Notes under the pieces: generated by a model
Told to the model about the DNA's origin: nothing
The model's database searches: none
The model's input: only the letters and a program-made list of their open reading frames with translations
Position numbers and translations under genes: made by a program
Assembly (NCBI RefSeq): GCF_030433685.1
Contig: NZ_JAROCF010000001.1
Coordinates: 3,348,001 to 3,412,000 of the forward strand
Source of the DNA: Leifsonia williamsii
GTDB taxonomy: Bacteria; Actinomycetota; Actinomycetes; Actinomycetales; Microbacteriaceae
Reading direction: 5' to 3'
Length of the DNA stretch: 64,000 nucleotides
In this document: piece after piece, positions 24,212 through 32,679 of the stretch
How the letters are laid out: each line of letters begins with the position of its first letter
How positions within the stretch are numbered: the first letter of the stretch is position 1

Positions 24212-25183
24212 TCAGCTCTCGGCGGGCTCAGGCTGCTCGACCGGCGCCACGGGCTCGGCCGGCATCTCCTCGACGACCTCCTGCGGGGCGTCCTCGAGGC
24301 CGTCCGTGAACTCGCGCAGCCACGGCCGCAGCTCGGGGCCGAGGTCCTCCCGGTCGATGGCGAGCTGCACGATCGCCTTGATGTAGTCGAGCCGGTCGCC
24401 GGTGTCGTAGCGGCGGCCGCGGAAGACGACGCCGTAGACGCCGCCGGTCCAGTCGGGCGCCTCCGCCATCGACTGCAGCGCGTCGGTCAGCTGGATCTCG
24501 CCGCCGCGCCCCGGCTCGGTGCGCTCCAGCACGTCGAAGACCTCGGGGCGCAGCACGTAGCGGCCGATGATGGCGAGGTTGGAGGGGGCGTGCTCCTTGT
24601 CCGGCTTCTCGACGAGACCGGTGATCCGCACCACGTCGTCCTCGTCGGTCGGCTCGACCGCGGCGGCGCCGTACAGGTGGATGCTGTCGGGGTCGACCTC
24701 CATCAGCGCCACGACCGTGGTGTTGAGCCGGTGCTGCACGTCGAGCATGCGGGTCAGCAGCGGGTCGCGGTGGTCGATGATGTCGTCGCCGAGGAGCACC
24801 GCGAACGGCTCGCGGCCGACGTGCATCTGCGCGCGGAGCACGGCGTGGCCGAGGCCCTTCGGGTCGCCCTGGCGCACGTAGTGCACGTCGGCGAGCGAGG
24901 TGGAGTAGTTGACCTTCTGCAGGCGGTCGGTGTCGCCCTTCTTCTGCAGGGTGTCCTCGAGCTCGGCGTTGCGGTCGAAGTGGTTCTCCAGCGCATTCTT
25001 GTTGCGGCCGGTCACCATCAGCACGTCGTGCAGGCCGGCGTCGACCGCCTCCTCGACGACGTACTGGATGGCCGGCTTGTCCACCACCGGAAGCATCTCC
25101 TTGGGCATCGCCTTCGTCGCCGGGAGGAACCGGGTGCCCAGACCCGCCGCAGGGATGACCGCTTTCGTCACGTGGTTTGCCAT
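24212..25183 (-). CDS. galU: UTP--glucose-1-phosphate uridylyltransferase
   Basis: Makes UDP-glucose from UTP and glucose-1-phosphate for cell-envelope polysaccharides. The 323-residue protein shows the nucleotide-binding AAGLGTRFLPATK (residues 12-24), PKEMLPVVDKPAIQ, LGDDIID, and EKPDKE with GRYVL. A Glu/Pro-rich tail (about 300-323) is extra to the core. The ATG follows a TACTGT -10 box by seven bases, so it is leaderless. It is divergent from the cyclo-ligase gene. Confidence 0.95.
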   Translation of the reverse strand: MANHVTKAVIPAAGLGTRFLPATKAMPKEMLPVVDKPAIQYVVEEAVDAGLHDVLMVTGRNKNALENHFDRNAELEDTLQKKGDTDRLQKVNYSTSLADVHYVRQGDPKGLGHAVLRAQMHVGREPFAVLLGDDIIDHRDPLLTRMLDVQHRLNTTVVALMEVDPDSIHLYGAAAVEPTDEDDVVRITGLVEKPDKEHAPSNLAIIGRYVLRPEVFDVLERTEPGRGGEIQLTDALQSMAEAPDWTGGVYGVVFRGRRYDTGDRLDYIKAIVQLAIDREDLGPELRPWLREFTDGLEDAPQEVVEEMPAEPVAPVEQPEPAES

Positions 25184-25241
25184 GCCGCCTACAGTATCCG
25201 CATTTCCGGCGGTCACAGGGTCGGTCTTCTAGGATTGCGGT
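25184..25241. promoter_or_regulatory. Divergent leaderless promoters of galU and the cyclo-ligase
   Basis: In a 58-bp gap, TACTGT (25191-25196 on the minus strand) serves galU and TAGGAT (25230-25235) serves the cyclo-ligase. Each -10 is 6-7 bases before its start codon, leaving no room for a Shine-Dalgarno site. Confidence 0.7.
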
Positions 25242-25826
25242 ATGGACCCGGATACCGCCGAGCACCGCAAACGGGCGCTCCGCGCCGAGCTCCGCGAGCG
25301 CAGGCAGAACCTCACCACGACCGAGCGCTCCGGCGCGACGGCGGGCCTCACCCGCAACCTGGTCGACCTGGTGACCGATCTCTCCGCCCGCTCGGTGGCC
25401 GCCTACCTGTCGACGCCCATCGAGCCGGACACCCGCCCCTTTCTCAACTGGGCGCACGCCCAGGGCCTGCGGGTGCTGCTGCCGATCTCGCGCGAGGACG
25501 GCCTCCTCGACTGGACCACCGGCGACGGCGAGACCGAGACGGAGGGGCTGTTCGGGATGCCGGAGGCCGTCGGCGAGCTGCTCGGCCCCATCGCGATCAA
25601 CGACGTCGACCTCATCCTCGTGCCGGCGGCCGCCGTCGATGCGAGCGGGATGCGCATGGGCTGGGGGCGCGGCTATTTCGACAAGACGCTCGGCAGCATG
25701 GAAAAATGTCCACCGGTCTACGCCGTCCTGTTCGACGGCGAGCTCGTGGACGAGGTCCCGCGCGAGCGGCACGACCAGCCCGTCGACGGCGCCGTGACGC
25801 CCAGCAGGATCGTCCAGTTCTCCTGA
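25242..25826 (+). CDS. 5-formyltetrahydrofolate cyclo-ligase
   Basis: ATP-dependent conversion of 5-formyl-THF to 5,10-methenyl-THF, salvaging folate. The 194-residue protein has KRALRAELRERRQNL at the N-terminus, the VDLILVPAAAVD strand and the signature GMRMGWGRGYFDKTL near residue 135. The leaderless ATG follows TAGGAT. The gene commonly neighbours galU in actinobacteria. Confidence 0.93.
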   Translation: MDPDTAEHRKRALRAELRERRQNLTTTERSGATAGLTRNLVDLVTDLSARSVAAYLSTPIEPDTRPFLNWAHAQGLRVLLPISREDGLLDWTTGDGETETEGLFGMPEAVGELLGPIAINDVDLILVPAAAVDASGMRMGWGRGYFDKTLGSMEKCPPVYAVLFDGELVDEVPRERHDQPVDGAVTPSRIVQFS

Positions 25827-25869
25827 CCCACCGGTCCGCCCCGCGGACCCGACCGACCACCGGAAGAAG

Positions 25870-26142
25870 ATGCCCACCTACTCGTACCAGTGCCGCGACT
25901 GCGGTCACGCCTTCGACATCCAGCAGGCCTTCACCGACGACGCGCTGACGGTGTGCCCGAACTGCGGCGGCTCGCTGCGCAAGGTCTTCGGCGCCGTGGG
26001 CGTCACCTTCAACGGGTCCGGGTTCTACCGCACCGACTCGCGCGGCACGAAGTCGGCGGGGGCGGGATCGGCGTCGTCTTCGTCGTCGTCGTCGGGTTCG
26101 TCGTCGTCGGGTTCGTCGTCCTCCTCCGGCTCCGCCGCCTAG
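25870..26142 (+). CDS. FmdB-family zinc-ribbon protein
   Basis: A 90-residue protein. A CxxC...CxxC zinc ribbon (CRDCGHAFD and CPNCGGSLRKVF) matches the FmdB regulatory family. The C-terminal third is almost only Ser/Gly/Ala. ATG 25870 has a GGAAGAAG site. The role is unclear; family members have been linked to amidase and formamidase gene regulation. Confidence 0.88.
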   Translation: MPTYSYQCRDCGHAFDIQQAFTDDALTVCPNCGGSLRKVFGAVGVTFNGSGFYRTDSRGTKSAGAGSASSSSSSSGSSSSGSSSSSGSAA

Positions 26143-26175
26143 TCAGCACCACCCCTCCTGCAGAAAGGACCGGTC

Positions 26176-26613
26176 ATGCTCAAGGGCTTCAAGGAGTTCA
26201 TCCTCCGCGGCAACGTGATCGACCTGGCCGTCGCCGTCGTCATCGGCGCGGCCTTCACCGCGGTCGTCACCTCGATCGTGAACAACCTGATCAACCCGCT
26301 GATCGGCGCCTTCTTCCAGGCGAGCACCCTGGATGACGCGCTGGTGGTCACCCTGAACGGCTCCGACGTCAAGTTCGGCGCGGTGATCGGGGCGATCATC
26401 AACTTCCTGATCGTCGCGACCGTGGTGTACTTCGTCTTCGTGTACCCGCTGAACGAGCTCAAGAAGCGCGCCGAACGCCTCCGCAAGAAGGGCGTGGTCG
26501 AGCCGGAGGCCCCGGTCACCGAACTCGACGTCCTCACCGAGATCCGCGACCTCCTCAGCGCCCAGCAGTCCCCGCCGTCGGGCACCGGCAAGCACGCCGA
26601 CCCGTCGGTCTGA
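26176..26613 (+). CDS. mscL: Large-conductance mechanosensitive channel
   Basis: A 145-residue MscL, opening under membrane tension to release solutes on osmotic downshock. FKEFILRGNVIDLAVAVVIG (first helix, pore-lining), a periplasmic loop with ITPL-like NPLIG, and a second helix (IGAIINFLIVATVVYF) are all present, then a charged cytoplasmic bundle (KKRAERLRKK). AAAGGA lies upstream. It follows the FmdB gene by 33 bases. Confidence 0.97.
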   Translation: MLKGFKEFILRGNVIDLAVAVVIGAAFTAVVTSIVNNLINPLIGAFFQASTLDDALVVTLNGSDVKFGAVIGAIINFLIVATVVYFVFVYPLNELKKRAERLRKKGVVEPEAPVTELDVLTEIRDLLSAQQSPPSGTGKHADPSV

Positions 26614-26626
26614 CCAGCCGCCCGAC

Positions 26627-26842
26627 TCACCAGTGCGGCGGGACGTCCCGCCGCAGCCGCTCGTCGTTCGACCCGAACGACGGCGCGTGGTCGCTGTCGG
26701 CAGCGCTCGGCTCCGGCGCCGACGGCAGCGCCGGCGACGGGTCCGCTCCGGGCGCGCCGGGTCGCTGCACCCGCCGGCTGCGCCGCGGACGCGAAGCCCC
26801 GGCAGAGCCGGAGGCGGCACGCGCGTCGGGGTCGGAGGTCAC
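26627..26842 (-). CDS. Small hydrophilic protein, unknown
   Basis: A 71-residue Ser/Ala/Pro/Arg-rich protein with no recognised domain, ending SNDERLRRDVPPHW. GTG 26842 lies six bases after TACGCT, a leaderless arrangement. It is 20 bases downstream of the helicase-like gene on the same strand and tail-to-tail with mscL. Probably disordered. Confidence 0.5.
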   Translation of the reverse strand: MTSDPDARAASGSAGASRPRRSRRVQRPGAPGADPSPALPSAPEPSAADSDHAPSFGSNDERLRRDVPPHW

Positions 26843-26862
26843 CCCTCCAGCGTAACCGCCGC

Positions 26863-29800
26863 TCACCCCACCGGGATCGTGATCGGCGCCGTCTCCGTGC
26901 CGACCTCCGCGCCGATGAGCTTCGCGATGCGCGAGGCGACCGCGTCCGGGTCGGCGAACAGCTCGAAGCTGTGCACGCGGAGGTAGTGCCAGCCCAGGCG
27001 GCGCAGCACGTCCGGGCGGAGGCGGAGCGATTCGCGGAGGCTGCCCTTGTTCACGTCGTCGTCCGTCTCGATCGCGACGGCGCGGCCCTCGTGCGAGGCC
27101 ACCAGGGTGATCTTGCCGCGGTAGCCGAGGTGGACGTCGAGGCCGCGGCGGACCAGGCGCTTGGCGAGGTCGAGGACCATCGGGTCGGCGTCCTGGCTCA
27201 GGTACTCGGGCGCCGCCGCCTGGAGCTGGTCGGCCTCCCCCAGCACCTGGGCGAGCGCCGCGATGCCGTGCCGCATGCGCGACTCGTCGATGTCCTCCGG
27301 CTTGAAGCACGACACGATGTCCATGCCGCGGCGCGCGCGGGTCATGCCGACGGCCAGCAGGCGGTCGCCGCCCGGCTCGGCGAGCGCGCCGAAGTTGGAC
27401 AGCAGGCGGCCGTGCGGGGTGCGGCCGTAGCCGATGCTGAAGATCGCGCGGTCGCGGCTCTGCCCGACCGACTGGTCGAGGGTGACGACGGTGAACGGCT
27501 CCGCCCGGTCGCCCAGGATGAAGTCAGCCAGCTCGCTCCGCTTCGAGAACGCCGCCAGCACGGCCTGGTTGACCCGCACGGCGTGCCGTTCGCTCGCGGT
27601 GATGACCATGAGCGACTCCCGCGGACGCTCGGTCGCGTGCTTCAGGACAAGGTCGACCACGGTCGCGACCTCGGCGTCCGTGCTCTCGACGGCGCCGGTG
27701 TCGGAGTCGGGCATCCCCTGGCCGCCGGTCACGTAGTGCAGCGCGAGGCTGCCGTGACCGAGGAACGTGCCCGCCCACGGGAACGAGTCGATCATGCCGC
27801 CGTAGAAGCGGCGGTTGACCAGCTCGGCGAGGTCCTCCCCGCCCGCGCGGTAGCTGCGCGAGAGTGTGTAGACGGGCAGCAGCTCCGAGAGCCGGGCGAG
27901 TGCGGAGTCGGCGTGCATGGCGTCGAGGTCGTCGGCGTCGACGGTCGTGCCGTATTCGTGCACGCCGATGTCGAACCGCGACGGGGTCTGCGTCACCGGG
28001 TCGCCGAACGCGACGACCTGCTTGGCGCGGCGCAGCACCGGGACGTTCTCGGCCAGGCTGGAGGCCCCGGCGTCCACCAGCAGGACGGCGTCGAAGGCGA
28101 CCTCCCGGCTGATGTGGGGCACCTCGTACGGCGAGACCAGCCAGACCGGCGCGAGCGGCCGGGCCAGGTGCGGTGCGACGGCGTTGAGCGACGCGGCGGT
28201 CGGGTTCTCGGTGGTGAGGAGGCGCTTGAGCGCCGCGGCCTCGTCCGGCCAGTCCACGATGCCGATCTTCCAGGTCTCGGCGAGCATCCACGCGAGCTGC
28301 TTGCCGGTGGCGGAGGCGTGCGCCTCGTCCACGAGCCGGAAGTCGGCCTCCAGCCGGTCGAGCACGCCGGTGTTGGCGCTGAGCAGCGCGCGGTCGGAGG
28401 CGAGCAGCGTCTCGAGCACCGACTGCCACCAGGCCAGCTCGAGCTCCGCGCTCACCTGCGTCTCGGGCACGTGACGGATGGAGAGGTCGGAGAGCAGCGG
28501 GTCGAGCTCCAGCTCGCGCAGCTGCCCGAGCAGCGCCGTGCGCTCCTGCAGGTTGGCGAGCACCTCCGACTCGGCGGCGAGGCCCGCGATCTGGCGGGTG
28601 AGGATCTCGATGGGCAGCGCGGCGAGGGAGTTCGGGGTGCCGGTGCGGCGCAGCGGGATGTCGAGGCGGGCGAGGTCCTCCGCGACCCGCTGGTAGGCGA
28701 CCTGGACGTCGGCGATGCCGACCGGCACCTCCGGCACGACGCCGGCGACGGCGAACCGGTTCCAGAGGATGCGCTGCTGCTGGATGCGGCGCAGGCTCTC
28801 GTTGAGGTCGGTGACGTGCACGCCGGGCCGCACGTACTCGAGCGCGAGCTTGCGCAGGCGGCGCCGGTTCGCTCCCGACATGGCCGGTGAGTCGCGGCGC
28901 GAGGAGGTGGCGGCGATCAGCTCGGCGAGCGACCGGTCGAACACGGCAGGCGTGAAGCGGTCGAGCGTCTCGCGGATGTCGGCGAGCAGCCGCAGGTACA
29001 CACCGAGCTCGGCGATCGACTCGAAGGGCCGCATCCGCGTCTGGCCGATCAGCGCGTTGGCGCGCTCGATCAGGCGGGGCAGCTCGGCGCGGTTGAGCTT
29101 CTTGGCCAGCTCGTGCGCGGCCTTGCCCTCCTCGGTCGTGGTGAACGAGGCGCCGTACCACGGCGAGTCGTTGGGCCCGTAGCGGAACTCGCCCAGCCGG
29201 GCGGCGCGGATCAGCGCGTCGGCGGCGGAGGCGCGGTCGTGTGCGAGCGCCTCGATCGAGTGCCGGCCGAGGCGGGCGGTGGTGGAGGGCGGAGCCGGCA
29301 GCAGCGACAGGTGCGACAGCTCGCGCAGCGCGTCCAGCACCGACACCTTCAGGACCGGGTCGCGGCGGGTCAGCGCCGCGCGGTAGTCGAGCAGCACCTT
29401 GCGGAGGCGGACGAGCGCCTCGTCGACGTCGGTGACGCGCGGCTGCTCCGCCTTCTCGTTGCGGCCGATGGCCTGGATGAGGTCGCGGCGCAGCGTGCGC
29501 GGCGTGACGGCGAGGCCGGGGAGGCCCGCGCGGGAGAGCCGCTGGGCGATGTCGTCGAGGCTCGACCGTCGCGGGGTCACCACGAGCACGCGCTTGTGCT
29601 GGCCGACGAGGGCGCCGATGGCGTTCACGATGGTCTGGGTGCCGCCGGTGCCCGGCAGCGTCTTCACGACGATGGAGTTGCCGGCGGCGATCTGCGCGAC
29701 GACGTTCTCCTGCGTCTCGTCGGCGTCGAGCAGGAGGGTGTCGGTCGCGGGCGGCCGCTCGTCCTGCTTGATCGGGTCGACCGGGTTGAAGGCGCTCTCG

Positions 29801-30618
29801 ACCGTGGTGCGCGCGGTCGGGTTGCCCGCCAGCGCATCCAGCATCACGGCGTCGAGGTCGTCGGCCTCCGCGCGCAGGGCGGGCGCGACGTCGGCGAACG
29901 ACGAGACGACCAGGCGCGGCTGCACATTGAACCACGGCAGGTGGGAGGTCAGCCCGCGCAGGCGGTCGATCACCGGCTGCGGCTTGAACACGCCGTTCTG
30001 CACGGCGAGCGCCACGAACGCGTCGGCGTCGAGGGTGATCTGGAACTGCTGGGCGAGTGCCTCCGCCAGCTGCGGGTTGAGGAACGGCTGCCCCTTGAGC
30101 TTGAGCTCGAAGTCGCGGCCGTACCGGCGGATCGCGAGCGGACGCAGCAGGATCGGGGCGAAGAACTCGTCGCCGCCGTGCCGCCACTGGGCCAGGCCGA
30201 TGGCCAGATGCACCGACTCGATGCCGCGCACCGAGCGCAGCTCGATGCCCTTGGCCGTGATCGCGTTCGCGGCGGCGCGCGCGGTGCGCAGCGCCAGCTC
30301 GTCGCGGATCAGGCTCGACAGCAGGGTGCTCTTGCCGGTGATGAACTGCGGCAGGCCGCCCGGGTGCGTGGTGCTGAGCTCGATGCGGGTCCGCGGGCCG
30401 TCCTCGAAGTGGAGGAGCGGGGAGGTGCCGCCGATCGCCGCGATCTCGTCGCGCCAGCGCTGCCACACCGGCTCGGCGATGTTGCCCGCCGTGAGGGCCG
30501 GGTCGCCGAGGCTCAGCATGTGCGGAGCGGTCGTGTTGCCGGCGGGATGCAGGGCATCGTCGTCCCTGAGGTCCGACGCGAGCGCGTCGTCCTCCGTCTT
30601 CCTATCCAGTCGCCACAC
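26863..30618 (-). CDS. SF1 helicase-like protein with degenerate ATPase motifs and C-terminal Vsr-like nuclease domain
   Basis: A 1251-residue protein. The layout fits the DUF4011-type N-region / SF1 helicase / Vsr-like (DUF559-type) family. At residues 322-330 the usual PGTGKSQTI reads PGTGGTQTI, so the Walker A lysine is glycine. The Walker B stretch, usually FDEAS, reads VDAGAS, losing the glutamate. Motif VI is kept (GMTRARRG), as is a GDPVTQTP segment. The last 100 residues (VHLGYRGKITLVAS, VAIETDDD, LGWHYLRVHS) are nuclease-like. GTG 30618 is leaderless (TAGGGT six bases before). Relatives are suspected of roles in DNA repair or phage defence; that is inference. Confidence 0.82.
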   Translation of the reverse strand: MWRLDRKTEDDALASDLRDDDALHPAGNTTAPHMLSLGDPALTAGNIAEPVWQRWRDEIAAIGGTSPLLHFEDGPRTRIELSTTHPGGLPQFITGKSTLLSSLIRDELALRTARAAANAITAKGIELRSVRGIESVHLAIGLAQWRHGGDEFFAPILLRPLAIRRYGRDFELKLKGQPFLNPQLAEALAQQFQITLDADAFVALAVQNGVFKPQPVIDRLRGLTSHLPWFNVQPRLVVSSFADVAPALRAEADDLDAVMLDALAGNPTARTTVESAFNPVDPIKQDERPPATDTLLLDADETQENVVAQIAAGNSIVVKTLPGTGGTQTIVNAIGALVGQHKRVLVVTPRRSSLDDIAQRLSRAGLPGLAVTPRTLRRDLIQAIGRNEKAEQPRVTDVDEALVRLRKVLLDYRAALTRRDPVLKVSVLDALRELSHLSLLPAPPSTTARLGRHSIEALAHDRASAADALIRAARLGEFRYGPNDSPWYGASFTTTEEGKAAHELAKKLNRAELPRLIERANALIGQTRMRPFESIAELGVYLRLLADIRETLDRFTPAVFDRSLAELIAATSSRRDSPAMSGANRRRLRKLALEYVRPGVHVTDLNESLRRIQQQRILWNRFAVAGVVPEVPVGIADVQVAYQRVAEDLARLDIPLRRTGTPNSLAALPIEILTRQIAGLAAESEVLANLQERTALLGQLRELELDPLLSDLSIRHVPETQVSAELELAWWQSVLETLLASDRALLSANTGVLDRLEADFRLVDEAHASATGKQLAWMLAETWKIGIVDWPDEAAALKRLLTTENPTAASLNAVAPHLARPLAPVWLVSPYEVPHISREVAFDAVLLVDAGASSLAENVPVLRRAKQVVAFGDPVTQTPSRFDIGVHEYGTTVDADDLDAMHADSALARLSELLPVYTLSRSYRAGGEDLAELVNRRFYGGMIDSFPWAGTFLGHGSLALHYVTGGQGMPDSDTGAVESTDAEVATVVDLVLKHATERPRESLMVITASERHAVRVNQAVLAAFSKRSELADFILGDRAEPFTVVTLDQSVGQSRDRAIFSIGYGRTPHGRLLSNFGALAEPGGDRLLAVGMTRARRGMDIVSCFKPEDIDESRMRHGIAALAQVLGEADQLQAAAPEYLSQDADPMVLDLAKRLVRRGLDVHLGYRGKITLVASHEGRAVAIETDDDVNKGSLRESLRLRPDVLRRLGWHYLRVHSFELFADPDAVASRIAKLIGAEVGTETAPITIPVG

Positions 30619-30682
30619 ACGGACACCCTACGTGCCCCTCCCTGGAATCCCGGGCAATTCGGGCGGGTTTCGCGGCGATCCG

Positions 30683-31984
30683 CTACGATGTGGCGCTCGG
30701 CTGCGTGGTCTGGGCGGCCGGCGGGGCCTCCGGCTCGCGCACCCTCCCGTGTCCGCGGAGGAAGACCAGCGCGAGCACCCCGCACAGCGCATAGAGGACC
30801 GCCTGGGCGTCGAGCACCGGCACCGCGCCGACCGTCTCGGCGAGTGCGCCGCCCGCCAGCAGGCCGACGCCCTGCGCCGCACCGCCGAGCGTCGTGACGG
30901 CCGCGATCACGCGCCCGAGTGCGGCGGGAGGCGTCGCGCTCTGCACGACGGTGATCTCGCCGGTGCCGGTGGCGACGGCGGGGATGCCCATGGCGATGAA
31001 GAGGCCCGCGTAGACGGCGAGCGCGGTCGTGATCGGCGCGAGGTTCCACGTGACCAGCAGCAGGCCGGCGAAGACGAGGAAGCCGACGCCGACGACGGCG
31101 CGCTCCCCGAACCTCCGCAGCAGCCTCCCCGTCACGAGCCCGCCGAGCACCCCGCCGACCGCCTGCAGGCCGCGGACGAGACCGACGCCGGCGTCGCCCG
31201 CGCCGACATCCTCGGTGAGGTACACGATGAAGAGGACGAGGAAGATGCCCTGCGCGGCGCCCGCCAGCACGGCGATGGCCGTCATCGTGCGCAGGGTGCC
31301 GGAGGCGAGGAGGGTGCGCAGCCCCTCCACCCATTCGCGCAGGAGGCGGCGCTCCGTCTGCGCGACCGGCTCCTCCCCCGTCTCCGCTTCGACCGCGGTC
31401 GCCGGCGCGCGGCCGATGCCGCGGCGCGTGCCCAGCACGAGCAGGGCCGTGACGACGAAGGTCGCCGCATCCACCAGCACGATGCCGCCGAGCCCCCAGA
31501 AGGCGAAGGCCGCTCCGCCGAGCGGCGACCCGATCAGCCGGGCGAGGTTGTCGCTGACGGCGATCAGGCCGTTCGCCGCCCCCAGCTCGTCGGCGCCGAC
31601 GATGCCGGGCACGATCGCCTGACGGGCCGGGTTGATGATCGCGCCGAGCACCGCCTCCACCGCTGCGACCGCGTAGACGATGCCCATGCGGTCCGCGGAG
31701 GCGGCGAGCAGCGGCAGCAGCGCCAGGGCCTGCAGCAGCGCGACCACGATGATCGTGCGCCGGCGGTCCCAGCGGTCGACGAGCACGCCGAGGAGGCTCC
31801 CGAGCAGCAGCATCGGTATGAGCTCGGCGAGGAAGACGGTGGAGGCGCCGAGTGCGGAGCCGGTCGCCGAGAAGGCGAACAGCGGCAGCGCGATCATGAG
31901 CAGCCAGTCGCCGGTGTCGGACACGAAGCCGGCCGACCACAGCAGGCCGTAGTCGCGGCGCAGGAGGAGGTGGCGGCGGCTCAC
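30683..31984 (-). CDS. MFS transporter (drug-efflux type, 12 TM)
   Basis: A 433-residue permease with twelve hydrophobic segments, VDRWDRRRTI between helices 2 and 3 (the MFS motif A region), NPARQAIVPGIVG, and DNLARLIGSPLGG. The GTG start overlaps the stop of the ArsR gene (GTGA), so it is translationally coupled to its regulator. Macrolide- or multidrug-type efflux is the usual role of this subfamily; the substrate is unknown. Confidence 0.9.
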   Translation of the reverse strand: MSRRHLLLRRDYGLLWSAGFVSDTGDWLLMIALPLFAFSATGSALGASTVFLAELIPMLLLGSLLGVLVDRWDRRRTIIVVALLQALALLPLLAASADRMGIVYAVAAVEAVLGAIINPARQAIVPGIVGADELGAANGLIAVSDNLARLIGSPLGGAAFAFWGLGGIVLVDAATFVVTALLVLGTRRGIGRAPATAVEAETGEEPVAQTERRLLREWVEGLRTLLASGTLRTMTAIAVLAGAAQGIFLVLFIVYLTEDVGAGDAGVGLVRGLQAVGGVLGGLVTGRLLRRFGERAVVGVGFLVFAGLLLVTWNLAPITTALAVYAGLFIAMGIPAVATGTGEITVVQSATPPAALGRVIAAVTTLGGAAQGVGLLAGGALAETVGAVPVLDAQAVLYALCGVLALVFLRGHGRVREPEAPPAAQTTQPSATS

Positions 31985-32616
31985 GACTCGGCCTCCCCTG
32001 CACGCGAGTCCTTCGCCCGACCGACGGCGAGCGCGTCCGGGTGGCGGAAGGCGTTGAGGTGGAGGGCGACGACATCGGCGTCGTCGGGCGCATCGGCGCG
32101 GGTGAGGGCGATGTAGGGCCGGATGAGCGCATCCAGCTGCTCCCCCAGCGCGCGCAGCTCGGCGGCCGAGAGCCGCAGGGCGTAGCCCGACAGCATCGAC
32201 GCCTCCCGCCACTCCCGCGGCTGCTCGTCGCGCTGGGCGATCGCGCGGCGCACCAGCGCGGCCTCGTCGTCGACCTGGCGGTCGGCGAGGGCGCGCTCGA
32301 TCGTTCCCGAGCCGAGCTCGGCGTCCGGGTTCTCGGTGTCGCCGTAGCTCAGGCCGGTCGCGACCGAGCGCCACGGGCGTTCGCGGCCGTCCTCGGCCTC
32401 CACCGCCTCCACCAGCCCGAAACGTGCGAGCGCGCGCAGGTGGTAGCTGCAGTTGGAGGGCGTCGAGCCGAGGACCTCTGCGCACTCGCTGGCCGTGCGG
32501 GGGCCGAACGACATCAGGTGGTCGATCAGGGCGACGCGGAGCGGGTGGGCGAGCGCGCGGAGGGCGCGCGGGTCGGTGACCGTGCGGCGCTGCTCCTCGC
32601 GAGATTCGAAAGACAT
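31981..32616 (-). CDS. ArsR/HTH_20-type transcriptional regulator
   Basis: A 211-residue protein with a winged helix (residues about 16-75: ALAHPLRVALIDHL, SECAEVLGSTPSNCSYHLRALARFGLVE) typical of ArsR-like repressors, and an unassigned C-terminal domain. No metal-binding cysteine cluster is visible (the lone Cys residues are in the HTH), so drug sensing is likelier than metal. It is divergent from a second MFS gene, with two operator-like dyads overlapping its start. Confidence 0.88.
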   Translation of the reverse strand: MSFESREEQRRTVTDPRALRALAHPLRVALIDHLMSFGPRTASECAEVLGSTPSNCSYHLRALARFGLVEAVEAEDGRERPWRSVATGLSYGDTENPDAELGSGTIERALADRQVDDEAALVRRAIAQRDEQPREWREASMLSGYALRLSAAELRALGEQLDALIRPYIALTRADAPDDADVVALHLNAFRHPDALAVGRAKDSRAGEAES

Positions 32617-32645
32617 GTTTCAGAGTATTGCGAAAGACTTCTTTC
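32608..32645. promoter_or_regulatory. Tandem dyads, probable ArsR operators
   Basis: Two related 14-mers: GAAAGACATGTTTC (32608-32621, covering the ArsR start codon) and GAAAGACTTCTTTC (32632-32645, perfect 6-base arms). They are 24 bp apart centre to centre, in the gap between the ArsR/MFS operon and the divergent MFS gene, so one regulator may control both exporters. Confidence 0.7.
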
Positions 32646-32679
32646 ACGTCAAGAGCGGGAATGTCCGCGACGGTCCCGC

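Noticed and set aside
31974..31990. Third copy of the 3336/4341 repeat
   Set aside because: Only 11 bases (TCACGACTCGG) match, explained by overlapping stop and start codons of the ArsR and MFS genes.
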